This document shows positions 41,358-54,654 of a stretch of DNA of 64,000 bases, in pieces. The DNA comes from Sinohyriopsis cumingii (taxonomy: Eukaryota > Mollusca > Bivalvia > Unionida > Unionidae). The position numbers and the translations under genes are program-made. The notes beneath the pieces were generated by a model, which ran no database searches, was not told the DNA's origin, and saw only the letters and a program-made list of their open reading frames with translations. The first letter of the stretch is position 1; each line of letters starts with the position of its first letter. Location of the stretch: the NCBI GenBank assembly GCA_028554795.2, contig CM068839.1:10319220-10383219 (forward strand), given 5' to 3'.

Positions 41358-43536
41358 CCAGGTCAATGATGCTTAGCTCTCTTCTGTTTGCACTTACGTT
41401 CGATGTTGACTCTGGTAAACTTTTATTAACATAAAACTGAAGTCTACACATTTACGAATAATCTGTTCTTTTTATTATCAGCACATAAACACGAAGTCTA
41501 AATTACGCATGATCTGTCCTTTTTATTATCAGTACAAAAACCTGAAGTCTAACATTTACTAATTTACTAATAATCTGTCCTTTTATTATCAGCACATAAA
41601 CACGAAGTCTAAATTACGCATGATCTGCCCTTATTATTATTAGCACAAAAACCTGAAGTCTAACATTTACTAATAATCTGTCCTTTTTATTATCAGCACA
41701 TAAACATGAAGTCTAAATTACGCATGATCTGTCCTTTTTATTATCAGCACAAAAACCTGAAGTCTAACATTTACTAATAATCTGTCCTTTTATTATCAGC
41801 ACATAAACACGAAGTCTAAATTACGCATGATCTGTCTTTATTATTATCAGCACATAAACCTGAAGTCTAACATTTACTAATAATCTGTCCTTTTATTATC
41901 AGCACATAAACACGAAGTCTAAATTATGCATGATCTGTCCTTATTATTATCAGCACATAAACCTTAAGTCTAACATTTACTAATAATCTGTCTTTTCATT
42001 ATCAGCACATAAACCAGAAGTCTAAAATTTACTAATAATCTGTCTTTTTATTATCAGCAAATAACACGAAGTCTAAATTATGCATGATCTGTCCTTATTA
42101 TTATCAGCACATAAACCTGAAGTCTAACATTTACTAATAATCTGTCTTTTTATTATTAGCACATAAACACGAAGTCCAAATTATGCATGATCTGTCCTTA
42201 TTATTATCAGCACATAAACCTGAAGTCTAACATTTACTAATAATCTGTCTTTTTATTATCAGTACATAAACACGAAGTCTAAATAACACATGATCTGTCC
42301 CTTTTATTATCAACACAAAAACATGAAGTGCAACATTTGAAAATAATGTCTTTTTTATTATCAGCACATAAACCTGAAATCTAACATTTACGAATAATCT
42401 GTCCTTTTTAGTATCAGCACATAAACATGAAGTCTAACATTTGCGAATAATCTGTCCTTTCTGTTTTCAGCACATAAATATGAAGTCAAACATTTACGCA
42501 TAATCTATCGTTTATTTTTTATCAGCACATAAACTTGAAGCGCAACATTTACACATAATCTGTCTACTTTTAGCACATAAATCAGCGGTATAAATCTGTG
42601 AAAATTCATAGTTTATTTGTCACTGTTCAAAAAGGTAAAGCCACTATCTGTCAAGGTCTTAGCGTGGAATCTGTGAAGAATCATTGTTTATTTGCCACTG
42701 TTCATAAAGGTAAAGACACTATCTGTCATATATAAATGTCAACATGAAGACCCACTCTATGACCTTTTTGAACTTTTAACGCAGAAAATCCTATTTACTA
42801 TATATCTTTTAGAATCATACAAAATAAATATATTATATGAAAATATAAATATATACCTCGAAACGAAACTGCATTTTAATCCAAGGTTCCAGATTTGCAA
42901 GCAGTTGTCCCATATATACAAAATCGTCTGCTATTCAAAAATGTCAACTTGCCACTAGAACGGGATTCTAAAGAAATTCCCCAGCGTATATAGTCTAATT
43001 CTAAATTCTTTAGTGCTTCCCCCCCCCCATAACCGTGACGTTGTAAACACATTAATCATATTCATTGTTGTTTCTCTACAGCATAATAGCTTCTTTTTTT
43101 AAATTAAATGTCGAGCTTTTACTAATTATTTTGCAAGATCTCTTTAGTTTGCTTAATATTTCTTGACAGTGGCATTGTTACGTTGAATTTTGTGAAACCA
43201 GCTATAAACCTGACCTACTTATTGTACTGAAATGCTGACAGAAATAGTCCAAAGTAATGTATTTCATTTCCATAGCCCGATGGGTAAATATTATATCTTT
43301 TTGAAAGCTCTGCGCAGAATAGGCCGACATATCGCGAGGCATGAAAACACAAGGGTGTTATCCCGTGTGTCCAAAATTAATATTATTTTGAACAATATTC
43401 TGGTGACATTTGCCTCTTTTCAAATTGTAAGCATTACAATATTTTATTTTCGTCAATCGTCGAATTCGGTATGTATTTTGCTTAAATATTGGTGATGGAA
43501 ACCTTAAGTGCTTAAGTGCGCATAAATGCCCGACAG

Positions 43537-43609
<73 letters not shown>

Positions 43610-45012
43610 ACAGCCTAACTAGCTGCCAACCAGCCAGTCAGATAGCCTGCCCAACAATTTACCTACTTAACCTGTTGCCAGTAACTCTTCCCCCCCCCCC
43701 CTCAAAAGACAGCCACATCCAAGAAGTGTACCTTGGTACCTTGAATGTGGCTGTGTGGAGATTATAAGTTTATTTCCACAATAAGCAAGGATCGTGAAAC
43801 GTCGATGTTTAAGGCAATAATTACTTATTTTGCCTAGGTTCCAAATTTGGGTCCACAATCATTAATTACTTGGCAACATTGTAAATTAAGTCAATATTTG
43901 TCACGAACAAACTGAAAATAGGCTTACCTGGAGCGAACTATATGAGTGTTTGAAACCCATTCGTTCAGTTTTCTACCTACGTACTAAACGAGATGGCTAC
44001 CTACGTACTAAAACTACATGGTACCTATGCGCGTTCTTCTCTAGGGAACATTGTAGCAAGATGCAAACTACGTAGGGGACATTATAATGAGATCCAAACT
44101 AATTAGGAGACATTACCGTGAGATCCAAACTACACAGGGCTCATTGTTGTTAGATCCAAACCATAGACAAGATCGATTGGTTGTCAGCGTGTACGTTCTA
44201 ATGGTTGTTAGCTGTGTACGTTTCTAATTAGGTCAAACGTACTAAAAACCTTGAAAACAAGTAGAAGTTTTCGTGAGAGAAAAAAAATCGAAAAAAAAAA
44301 CCATTTTATCTGATATATCTAATGTACAAAATTTGAAGTATGTAGTGTATTGTTTGGACCGTGGAAAGCATAATAGAAGTAAAACCTAAATAAATTTATA
44401 ATTGGTGCAGGGGCATTTTTCGGTCATACGACTGCAAGGACAAATACAATTTTTATCTAAACATTTTAGTCTGCGCATCTGCTAGACAAAAAGAGCGGCT
44501 AGAAGACGAAGAGAAACATCCTGGGTTAAGCACTTAGGAACTGAACTAATTTTGATGTTCCACCTGCTGTGTCATCTAGAGAATAGTTCTATTCAACTAT
44601 ATGCTTACTTTACTTGTCAGATATATTTAACGGACCGCTCCGGTGGCCTAAGTGGTTAGAGCGTCTACCTCAGATGCGGGAGTCGCGGGTTCGAACACCA
44701 GCCGAGTCATTAAAGACATACAAAAATGATACTAACAACTGCCTCGCTTGGCGCTCAACATTAAGAAGTTAGTGTTAGGACTTGTCGTCCCGGTGTCCGG
44801 ATAATATGGCTGGGTGGGACATGATGCTACGTCTGCGTCAGGATGCCCCAGTGCTAGACATCACTATAAATTTGCATACTGCAGACACCGTAGCGACATG
44901 ACTGTAAAATTGTTAAAGCTACGTTAAAAATCCAAATAACACACACATAATCCTGTTAATTGTTTTTCTCCTGTTTTATTTTACTTTACTAAGCATTGTG
45001 ATGGACCATTGA

Positions 45013-45054
<42 letters not shown>

Positions 45055-47025
45055 AGCATATTCTTCTCTCGTCTTCATATTAACTTATCCATTCATTATA
45101 GAAGTGGTACATAATGTACATGTACTATATAATACATATGTAGACATAATATGTAGATATTATTTATTAAAACATAATGTTTGGTAAAAGAAAACAGTTT
45201 GCATGAGATCAAATTTTGTTGTATATAAAGGAGACTCTACACCAGAGATGAGGGCGCAGATTGAACAGGTCAATATTTACTAGCTTCATTGACACGTTGA
45301 AAGTTGATAACCCGTCAAAAAAGCTGCACCGTGTCAAATTACGGTTTGTACAACAACAAAAGTGAATTAGGCGTTACATCCGTATAATGGGTTTACCACA
45401 TACAAACCCATCCATGCACGTGACTGGCAATGTCGTTTGTAGTCTAGAAGCTGCTGTCCTGATGGCTGTTTTACGTCATATGAATGAATCAATGAATGAA
45501 ATGTTGAATAATCTGTCTACAACACAGCATGACGCCTCTTAGTCGTCCAACAGTTTCACTTTATAAAACAAATTTATGGCAAGTTATACATTAATATGAG
45601 TGAAAAGTAAAAGTTAATATGGAAACCATACTTCTCTAAAATAAAAAAGAATCATTTGATTGTGTGTATTCTACATGTATTCGGATTATCCCGCAATTAG
45701 TAAGCCAATTGAATGCATTTCTCCACAAATTTGGACTCGCCTACCTGTGCAGTACCATAATTTCTTCGACAATGTCGCCATACACACTGTACGATATATT
45801 TGGTACAGTGGGAAACCTATGTATCGGGGTAGAATACTTTTTATATAAATTGGAACTGTTCAGTTTTTCAGTATGTATGCCTTTCTGCTACATATGTTGG
45901 TGGGTCTACTACAGGGGCTTGCATCATTCCTTGTTATTTACCTATACAACATATATGAAACATATAGTAATAACTAACATACAATAATAACTAACATACA
46001 ATAATAACTGTACAGTATATAAATGACTTAGAGGTCAACTGTAAGCAACGATAGAAGCCACTATACAACTACTAGGGTGTCCCGGGTGGTCGAGTGGTCT
46101 ACAGGGCTCTCACACATCTTACTGCTATTCGCGCGAGTTCAAGTCACAGATCGATCAACGAGGGCATGTGAGATAGCTTGCCAGTAGCCTCCCGTAGGTC
46201 GTTGGTTTTTCCTCGGTTTTTTCTCCACTAAATAAACTGGCCGCGTTGTATCGTGTGCTATAAATGGCATTAAATCTACAATATCGAACCAAACTCGGCC
46301 ACAATTGCTTATTCGTCTGCAGCTGGCACTACTCACTTGCTGCCGCTGCTACAACTATCAATACTACTACAGCAACCACTGCTACTACCACCACTACTCT
46401 ACTGCTGCCTCCACCACAACTACTACTATTTCTACCTCTATCACTACAACCACCAGTATCAATATTTCTTAAGAAATGCAAAGGGCAAGATTATCGTCCA
46501 TAGACCTACCTTTTCGTCCGCAAAGTCTGCGATACATTCTTTTGATGTTAGACCCAAAAAAGTCATGTTTAAGCGACGCCAAATCATCGTGCATCCATTC
46601 TGAGACGAAACATCAGACGGTTTTAAATACTTAAAAAATTTGGAACTAGTGCGAATCTTCTCTTCTAATCCTGGTTTTAAAAAGTTAAAAATGACCATCC
46701 TTATTGCCATTGCTCGTTTGTCCACACTGAAACTATACAGCCACTGTTTGAAGGGTTCTTTCCCGTCTTTCATGTGATGCTCTACGTAGACGTTAAACGC
46801 GCCGTGAAGGAACGTGACATCGACTGGGCGGTAGATGGCTCTGAAGGCGACGTTACCTTGAACTGACGGTAGATCATTTCTTGACACTTGGAAATATTGA
46901 TTACGGTTACTGTAAATTCCGGGTAACGTACGTTTCAAAAGATTGAAATCAGAGTTCAAGTCACAATATACGCTACCAATAACAATCACAAGAAGCAAAT
47001 AAAATCCACAATCGTTAGGAAACAT
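41358..47025 (-). CDS. CpcT/CpeT-like secreted protein, first two exons
   Basis: Exon 1 (47025-46510, 172 codons) starts with a clear signal peptide (residues 1-21, FYLLLVIVIGSVYC). It then shows CpcT/CpeT-family traits: GIYSNRNQYFQ, RPVDVTFLHGAFNVYVEHH at 66-84, PFKQWLYSFSVD at 91-102 and GCTMIWRR at 144-151. It ends at a donor (gtaggt) in phase 0. Exon 2 (41436-41358, 26 codons plus one base) follows an acceptor in the right phase: FYVNKSLPESTSNVSANRRE, then LSIIDL and donor gtaagt. CpcT proteins are bilin lyases in cyanobacteria; animal relatives are secreted and of unknown function. Further exons should follow to the left, possibly the VirK-like exons at 27984-21547. Exon 2 is less certain than exon 1. 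Confidence 0.6.
41437..42570. repeat. Dimeric 51/52-bp minisatellite beside a splice acceptor
   Basis: About 22 units in which two related types mostly alternate: one with CACGAAGTCTAAATTACGCA, the other with CCTGAAGTCTAACATTTACT, both followed by a TGATCTGTCC or TAATCTGTCC block and TTTTATTATCAGCACATAAA. The pair forms a higher-order unit of about 103 bp. The first unit merges with the acceptor of the CpcT exon 2 at 41436, and on the minus strand each unit repeats a GACTTCAG-like 3' splice-site sequence. Confidence 0.9.
42571..44632. other. Non-coding AT-rich DNA
   Basis: Contains a (TA)n tract at 43541-43601, C-rich tracts near 43020 and 43690, and imperfect 36-bp repeats around 44045-44165 (GAGATCCAAACTA units). 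No exon recognised. Confidence 0.5.
43541..43601. repeat. (TA)n microsatellite
   Basis: Thirty uninterrupted TA units. Confidence 0.95.
44633..44948 (+). mobile_element. tRNA-derived SINE (family 1), full copy
   Basis: Same layout as the copy at 25881, about 85-90% alike by eye: A box near TGGCCTAAGTGGTTAGAGCG, B box GGTTCGAACAC, core CTGCCTCGCTTGGCGCTCAA and tail GTTAAAGCTACGTTAAAAAT with a CA end. Confidence 0.87.
45018..45050. repeat. (TC)n microsatellite
   Basis: Uninterrupted TC tract. Confidence 0.93.
45051..46073. other. Non-coding DNA between SINEs
   Basis: Overlapping open frames at 45660-45987 on the plus strand show no known motif and no splice context; not accepted as a gene. 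Confidence 0.45.
46074..46275 (+). mobile_element. tRNA-derived SINE (family 2), sense copy
   Basis: GTGTCCCGGGTGGTCGAGTGG resembles a pol III A box, GCGAGTTCAAGT a B box, and the rest (TGCCAGTAGCCTCCCGTAGG, TCGTTGGTTTTTCCTCGG and CTATAAATGGCATTAAA) is the reverse complement of the blocks at 4092-4316. It lies in the intron of the CpcT-like gene if the two-exon model is right. Confidence 0.65.
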
Positions 47026-47712
47026 CGTTAAATTGAAAACATTAAATTAAAAAAAAAAACACAGCACAAACTTCAAATATCAACCGTTGAAAATATGAAA
47101 TATACGCCTAATGATTCTGTCCTCATGTAACAGTCCGTGGGAACACCTTTCTCCATATATAAAGCTACACGAAATCAATCTATTTCATTCACTAATTTTG
47201 TTTATGAGATTTTCTGCACAGTTGACTTAATCTTTCTATTAGATGTTCCACCAATCCTCATACAGGTTGAATCATTGTATTATAACAGCAAGTTTGGTTA
47301 TTGACGAGGGATTAAATTATTGATAGTGACAGCCGATGATATATCCCATTCACAAGAAGCCGGGTACTATACGCTCCTTGTGTACACTAACTTTGTCGCT
47401 TTAACATTCTTTCAATCACTCGTAGCTCAAATTGTAAAGTATTAATATTCCGACCGCCGCGTTAGGACTGATGTTCACTTGTATTGTGCGCAGAGAGGTC
47501 GGTGCGCTGGGATTTATATACAAATTAGTGAGGGCAGGGCTGGGCTAGATAACAGCAACTTCCCCAATTAAATACAATAACTCTGTTCGTCCCTTACCGT
47601 TATAAAACACCGTGGTGAGGAAAGCGAGGACAGCAAACAATATAGCAGACAGATACACTAATCTCTGTACATAAAATCACAACGACTCTCTTTAATATTC
47701 ATCATGTATGTA

Positions 47713-47778
<66 letters not shown>

Positions 47779-49002
47779 TACATGCATACATATATATCTC
47801 TGTGTGTGTGTGTGTGTGTGTGTAGAAAGAATATTTTATGCAGGTTAGAGTATATTTTTCAAATTTTCCTCTTATGTGATTCGAAACTAGATTTGCAAAT
47901 CACATTAGAGGACAACACTAACACAAATTCTATAATCTGTATGATAATATTCTTTCTCCATATAACATTTGGCTACATATTTTTACACATCATCCTGTAG
48001 GATCCCAAGATAGCATTTTGCACTCTGTCTAGTTTATACGCCTTTAACGGACATGATAACTATATTTAAACGATGTTAGACGCCCGTCATTCAAACTTCT
48101 GAGACATTTGTCAATATTGTGTGAATTAAAAATATGAATAGATGATAGCAGTGACAATATGCGTAGGTTGGTGGGTAGGTAGATAACTAGATGGGTAAGT
48201 AGATAACTAGATAGATATAAGTATAAACGGATGATGAAAAAGTCACCTAATGGAGTAACCTTTCAACGGACTAAAAATTTAATACTACTATTGATAAACC
48301 AAGAATCACTCCTGAGATCAAAATGCGATATACTCTTCGAATATTGGAAAATTATCAGAACCAATGAAATGCATCAATACATATGAAAGATGACATTACT
48401 CAAACGGCTGCCCTTTGCTTGGCTGACTCTAATAGACTTGGCCTTTCCTTTGTGACCTTTTCCCCGCGACCTTTATCATTGATCTTTTGACTCATCGATC
48501 ACTTCAGCTCGTTTACATCCTAGAGAACCTGCTAACGGGCAATATATTATATAATCTTTGACTGAAAAATCCATTCAGGCAGTAAAAGCCCAATTCTCGT
48601 CCGAAGCCACGGGCGAAACTCCGCTACGCGCTCATATCACCCTGAGCTTCCTACGATCCGAGTCCCTCGTTCTCATAAATGCGTACAAACCTACTGAACC
48701 AATCACGGTGAGCGTGAATAAAATGTTCTCGCAAGATTTAGCGAAAATTACCTTCCACGCTGTTTGAATTAGTCGAAGTTTCTCTACCAAACACATTATA
48801 AATTATAAAGTCACTTATCGATCGATAAAAGCCACTATGATTGATGGGTAGGAGATAGTTACATTGTGTTGTTGATAACGTATTTTTTATATATATAAAA
48901 ATGCGTATTAATGAAAAACAGAAAATCTGCCACAGGCAGTAACGGCTGAAAAAGGAAAGTAGAAGATTGTTGCCCGTTCGTTGCGACCGCATCAAACAAT
49001 TA
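47026..49002. other. 5' flank of the CpcT-like gene and non-coding DNA
   Basis: Candidate TATA sequences for the minus-strand gene lie near 47151-47165 and 47505-47517, but neither is certain. A compound TG/TA/CA tract fills 47716-47825. The plus-strand frame at 48558-48767 is GC-richer than its surroundings but unrecognised. Confidence 0.45.
47716..47825. repeat. Compound (TG)n(TA)n(CA)n tract
   Basis: TG, TA, CA and again TG runs in succession, largely self-complementary. Confidence 0.92.
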
Positions 49003-49256
49003 CTAAAACCGATTGACTGTCCTTAAAACGACCCTCTGTAATTTTTGTTGCCCAAGGAAGATTTTGTCTTTAATACTAATCATTTCCACTCTTCTTAATC
49101 TGCTGGAGTTAAAAGTATCCCTGTACATTCTGAGGTCAGTCCAGTACATTTTCATATAGACAACAGCCTTTGTAAGCTCAGGGAACGTCTTTGAGTCGCC
49201 TGCCAGTGGCGTGATCAAATGATTGCTTATTTGCAGTAAATCGCCGTCGCTGTAAT
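49003..49256 (-). CDS. Candidate unrecognised coding exon
   Basis: After an acceptor-like ATACACATAG, the minus strand stays open for 84 codons with protein-like composition (KAVVYMKMYWTDLRMYRDTF, then RRVEMISIKDKIFLGQQ and a final VLRTVNRF) and a stop. It could be the last exon of a minus-strand gene lying to the right. I know no family with this sequence, and the upstream exons were not found. Confidence 0.3.
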
Positions 49257-50299
49257 CCTATGTGTATATTTACATACGAAAATATCTGATTCTGAAAAAA
49301 CGTGGCAAGTTCAAAGATGGCGAAAGAAGAGAGAAAAAGACGTGGTTTGCTCAAAGAGGGAGAAAACATAACTGATAGAAAATTCCCACCGGAGGGACGG
49401 GTAGAAGAAGGACATTGTGACCGCTTTGACCCACATTTTGCAAACATTAATAGCAGGCGAGACAAAAAGGTAACACAATTTCAATGCGTCTCTTAGCTTC
49501 TCGCGCGATCTTGTATATGACGCCCAAATAAATGGGGCAGCAAAGATTCAGCACTTCAATCGCAGATTTCCTTCGTAGTAGGTCTTCCCTGGAAATTATT
49601 CTTGTCTTATAATTTTATGTTAACAGCTAAGAAGCTAAGAACTGTCTTGTGGTTAGGCTGGTCGCTATGTGAGTTTGTGCGGTATGTCGATGATTGCTTG
49701 ACGGTAAATAGACTAAGCATATTCGGGACATCAGATCTGTTTTATGACTCGACAGGCAATGTTTACGTTAGTTCGCCTTTGTTTAAAAGTTAACTACGCG
49801 TGTAAGTAATTAGGATGATCTGTCTCAGGCCTTTATTGCATTTGATTATGAAATTCCTTGGGGGGGGGGTCAGCTCACCTGGCCATAAGTAAGCTTATAT
49901 ATTGGCTCTGCCTACTCCATGCGTCCATCAATATGTGTTATTTTCAATTTCTAAAAACACAAATACACACATACACACGACCAATTAAAAACAAATGTTA
50001 CTGGACTATTTTTGGCATCAAATTCATTTCAAATATATGAAAACTATGCCTGTTCACTATACAAAAGTTACTAAAAAATAGTAAATGGTTTTAACTGCCT
50101 TTCTCAACAAGCACTATACAAAATTGGATTAAATTATACAAAAAACGATTAGCATCAGGGTCTCTTAAATTTATGCACATAATGCCGTCCGATATTGCCC
50201 ACGGGATCTGTTACTAAAAATAAACTTTAAAAACGTTCTTCTCAGAAGCCAATCAGCCCAATTTAACAAAATTTAATTGAGTACTAGGGTCCTACGAAT
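49257..50299. other. Non-coding DNA
   Basis: No gene seen. A poly-G tract lies near 49860. Confidence 0.5.
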
Positions 50300-51046
50300 A
50301 AGATCTTCTTTGTTGTGTTTATGATCTTTATTTGAGTTCATATCTTGAGCTGAGACACATCAGCTCAATTCGCAAATATCTTTCAGCTGATGCCACTAAA
50401 ACACTTGTGTGCTCATTAGTACTTTCAAGACTGGACTATTGTAATTCAGTTATGTCTGGTCCATCTCAATATCTACTATAGAAACTTCAAAAAGTTCAAA
50501 ACACAGCTGCTCTGATCATACTTAGAATACCACGATCAGAACACACCTCCCCGCTGCTCTGTACCCTACACTGGCTATCCATTCAACCCAGAATCAAACA
50601 CAAAATTTGTTCTCTGTGCTACGTTTCACTGACGGACTCCAGTCCAACATACCTATCCGACCTCAGCCATGTGTAGACACCAGCAAGATAATTACGCTCC
50701 TCTTCTGACAATCGTATACTCCTTATTCCCACTATGAAAACAAAGTCATATGGATAGCGTTCTTTTGCATACCAGGGCCCAGCAACGTGGAATGAATTGC
50801 CCACTGAAAAGACACAGTGATCCCATTCAAGAGATCTCTTAAAACTCACTTATTTCGACTGCAAGAACAAACTTAAAGGCCTAATAATGTTTCCTACCTT
50901 AAATATTTTCAGCATCTTTTTATGTTTTCTAATTTCATGGTGTTTGTTTTTGTAATCATATCATTATATATGTTTTTTATGTTATAGGTGTTGTCTAATG
51001 TTGTAAAGCGCTTAGAGCTTCTAAAGATTAGGCGCTATGCAAAGTC

Positions 51047-51079
<33 letters not shown>

Positions 51080-51080
51080 T
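50300..51080 (+). mobile_element. 5'-truncated CR1/L2-type LINE with (ATT)n tail
   Basis: The plus strand encodes the end of a reverse transcriptase: LRHISSIRKYLSADATKTLV, LVLSRLDYCNSVMSG, KLQKVQNTAALIILR, LLCTLHWLSIQPRIKHKICS and AYQGPATWNELP, the usual C-terminal order of this clade. Internal stops show it is dead (one after SQYLL near 50479, others past 50670). The 3' end is the typical GCGCTATGCAAAGTCC followed by about ten ATT units. The protein start, endonuclease and catalytic YxDD region are missing. Confidence 0.88.
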
Positions 51081-53608
51081 ACGTTATATCCTGGGTGTAA
51101 ACTGTCCTCATTTGGTCATGCAATACGCCAATAGAGACTTCCGGTCAATAATGTACGAAAAAATATCCTAAGAAAATACGAGATGTACCAAGTCCAGTCA
51201 TTTTTTTCATATATCGACGTTTCCAAGGTCTTACATTGCATACTCTTATTCGTCATGTCGTTCTAAACATACACGTTTCCAAATCATGGAAGTAGCTGAG
51301 TTTATTTGAAGACTGTTGTATTTGAGAAACGTGTGCAATTAAATTGTTACCAAAAACAAAATTTTAAAAAATGGCCGCGTGTCACGAAACCCTAAGTAAT
51401 TTATTTTTAACAGCAATTAAACACAACCTTTCTGTAATTGTATCAGTCACATCTTTTTTCAAGCTAAAACGTACTAGTTATGTATCCAGAACTTATTTAT
51501 AAAGAAATTTGTTAAGATTTTCAGGCTGTGTGATAAATGAGACTCGTCTTAATCGGAGTCCAAATTTAATATTACCCACTGTACTTGATAAAGGATGATT
51601 CATTATGACCAGCCAGCAGATAGAACAGCTGAAAACTAGTGGACGGAAGTACCCTTAACTAATGACGGTATTTGTAATAAAAGCTATCGCTTGACGGGCT
51701 TGTCAAAAGAAATGTAACTTTACTATGTGGCTGGCTAGCTTACAGAGTAATTCTCCAGTAATTAGCTGACTAGTGAGAAGAATACCTTAAGGTCAATTTA
51801 CCAAATCGGAATAGATGTAGCATTTGTTCGCACTGTAGCGACGGTAAAGAACTTTACTACGGCAGCGACAACCGCATGAAAGTCACCTCCTATTGCAGGA
51901 AGACCCTTTTATTGCTTCTGCTTATTTAGGCAAATATGACACTATGAATTAAATAGAGTGTCCCCGTGTTGAGGTCGTTCGATAGCGACAGCAAATATAT
52001 ATGCATATAGACTCTTCAGCTATTTTAAACGTAATCCAGTTGATTGTTGTGATCATGGAGGGTCACCAGGAGTTTGAAATTTCATGTTTGAAACAGTACT
52101 ACAGCTGCGCTTAATCCGAAACGACAGTATCGAGCCAGAAGGATACTTTTATAGTTTACCCAGTCTATGTTACCCGACTAACTGGAAGATTTTTCTTCGC
52201 GATAGAACGTCGTGCTTTAAAAAAAAACAACAAAAAAAAAAAAACGCACATGCACAGTTGGTAGTGTTACGTGTTTAGGCTCGAATAAACAGCAACACAA
52301 GAAAGAGTGAAAACAGCAAGCTTTGAAAAAATTAACAAACAATTTATTTCCCTGGACAAATACTGTAAAAATGAAGAAAAAAAGAACTTCCCAAAATAAT
52401 ACAAGAATGATCCACGAATAAAATTTTAGAAGTCCTAATAATGAAATGCTCTAATGATTTCAAGTTCGAGTCCCGACGAAAAATCCAAGATGGAAGGCGA
52501 TGACGTATGCTGTATCCGGTACAGTGTGGTTGTCTACAGTTCCTTGTAAAACACAATAAATAATCCTCCGGTTTTGGAAATCCAAATAAAATATTTAAGA
52601 AATGTCTTTGTTCAAGAATTCTGTATGAGCAACCGTATATTTCCATTAAAAGGAAATAATTCTTTTGAATCCAAAATGATCTGAAGAAAAATTAACATAT
52701 AACTCGAAAACTGGCTTCAACAGAAAGAAACACCTTGACGTCAAGTGTTTTTAAGCCCATACTAACTAATTTTCTCTAAGCATCACTTAATAACACCAAC
52801 TAATGCGCAATTTCGAAAAGCCTTAATTACGAAATAGAGGTTCACGTGATCATGTTTACATATAAAACAATTACGTAGCCTCAGTATGACCTTGATAAAA
52901 ATCAATCATTTTACTCTAAGAATAACATTTAAAAAAGTTGTTTACTTCACTAAAATCTAATTACAAGCCTAGGGTCACGTATCCAATACAGCCTCGATCT
53001 CACTCTTATTACTCTCACAATAAAATAAATTTAAAAAAAGAACTTGTTGACGTGACTGTTACTAAGTTTGAATTAAGGTCGGGAACCAGGTCAGCCTTAT
53101 GTTTACAGAAATGAAGAGTCACGGTCAAACCATTTTCTTGAAAAAGTATGAGTTCCTAATAAACAGAACTACTTTATTTTGACATATAATACAATTTAAA
53201 AAATAGAAAGATTTTAAAACTTACAAACAATTAAATGAGATATAAATTAAATCAAATATACATAACAGCAGGCCGGACTATTTCGCCGGTTTGCTGGCCA
53301 CTTCTTACTAAGTTTCTTCACATTATAAAATACAGTGTGTTTGTGGGTCTCAATGAATCCCACGTTTTATGTTTAAAAAACTGATTTTTTACTTTATCGA
53401 TTTTTTTAGATCCATTTTCGTGTTTCCCAAGTCAGAACTTTCGACTTTTGTTTAGTGTCATCTAGCTGCCGAAGGCGACATAAGTTCAGTTCCCTTAGCT
53501 TGTTACTTTGATCCCGGTTAATCCCAATCTCTTACAACACTCTGCGATATTGATTCATTCACTGGTCATGCATCAAGAATAATATAAAATTCCTTTAAAA
53601 TCTTATCC

Positions 53609-53611
<3 letters not shown>
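51081..53611. other. Non-coding AT-rich DNA
   Basis: No gene, array or element recognised. Short A-rich and T-rich tracts only (for example 52219-52242). Confidence 0.5.

Positions 53612-53673
<62 letters not shown>
53612..53673. repeat. (CT)n microsatellite
   Basis: Thirty CT units. Confidence 0.95.
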
Positions 53674-53677
<4 letters not shown>

Positions 53678-53887
53678 TCAATTACCTGAATGTAGATACT
53701 AAATGGGTTAAAATGACCCGTCTCAAAATGATACTATAGATTACGGCACACTTTTTTAGACCAAGGACTTAACAAGATAAGACCAATGGATCGTATAAAC
53801 ATTTAAAGCTTATATTGTCATTCTTTTTGCCCATGCTTCTAAAATTAGAACAATGTGTTGCCAAAATTAGGGACTTAACCTATTGCT

Positions 53888-54575
53888 CTAGTCCTGAGTT
53901 AAGTCCTGAGATAAGGCATGAAAGGGTGCTAAGAAAACATCAATTGATCAACAATCTAGTCCTGAGATAAGGCATGAAAGGGCGCTATCAAAACATCAAT
54001 TGATCAACATTCTAGTCCCGAGATAAGGCATGAAAGGGTGCTATCAAAACATCAATTGATCAACATTTTAGTCCTGAGATAAGGCATGAAAGGGTGCTAA
54101 GAAAACATCAATTGATCAACAATCTAGTCCTGAGATAAGGCATGAAGGGTGCTATCAAAACATCAATTGATCAGCATTCTAGTCCTGAGATAAGGCATGA
54201 AAGGGTGCTAAGAAAACATCAATTGATCAACATTCTAGTCCTGGGATAAGGCATGAACGGGTGCTATGAAAACATCAAATGATCAGCATTCTAGTCCCGA
54301 GATAAGGCATGAAAGGGTGCTAAGAAAACATCAATTGATCAACATTCTAGTCCTGGGATAAGGCATGAACGGGTGCTATGAAAACATCAAATGATCAGCA
54401 TTCTAGTCCCGAGATAAGGCATGAAAGGGTGCTATGAAAACATCAAATGATCAGCATTCTAGTCCCGAGATAAGGCATGAAAGGGTGCTATCAAAACATC
54501 AAATGATCAACATTCTAGTCCCGAGATAAGGCATGAAAGGGTGCTATCAAAACATCAAATGATCAACATTCTTGA
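53888..54575. repeat. 56-bp minisatellite
   Basis: About twelve copies of TAGTCCTGAGATAAGGCATG, AAAGGGTGCTATCAAAACAT, CAATTGATCAACATTC. Variants (CCCGAG/CCTGGG, AATTGATC/AAATGATC) come in blocks, suggesting growth by copying groups of units. Confidence 0.93.
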
Positions 54576-54654
54576 TTCTTAGATGCCGTTGATTTTGTGC
54601 AATTAAAGGTTAACGTATCGTTGTCTTAGAATGTCGTGTATGACGCTCTCTGAG

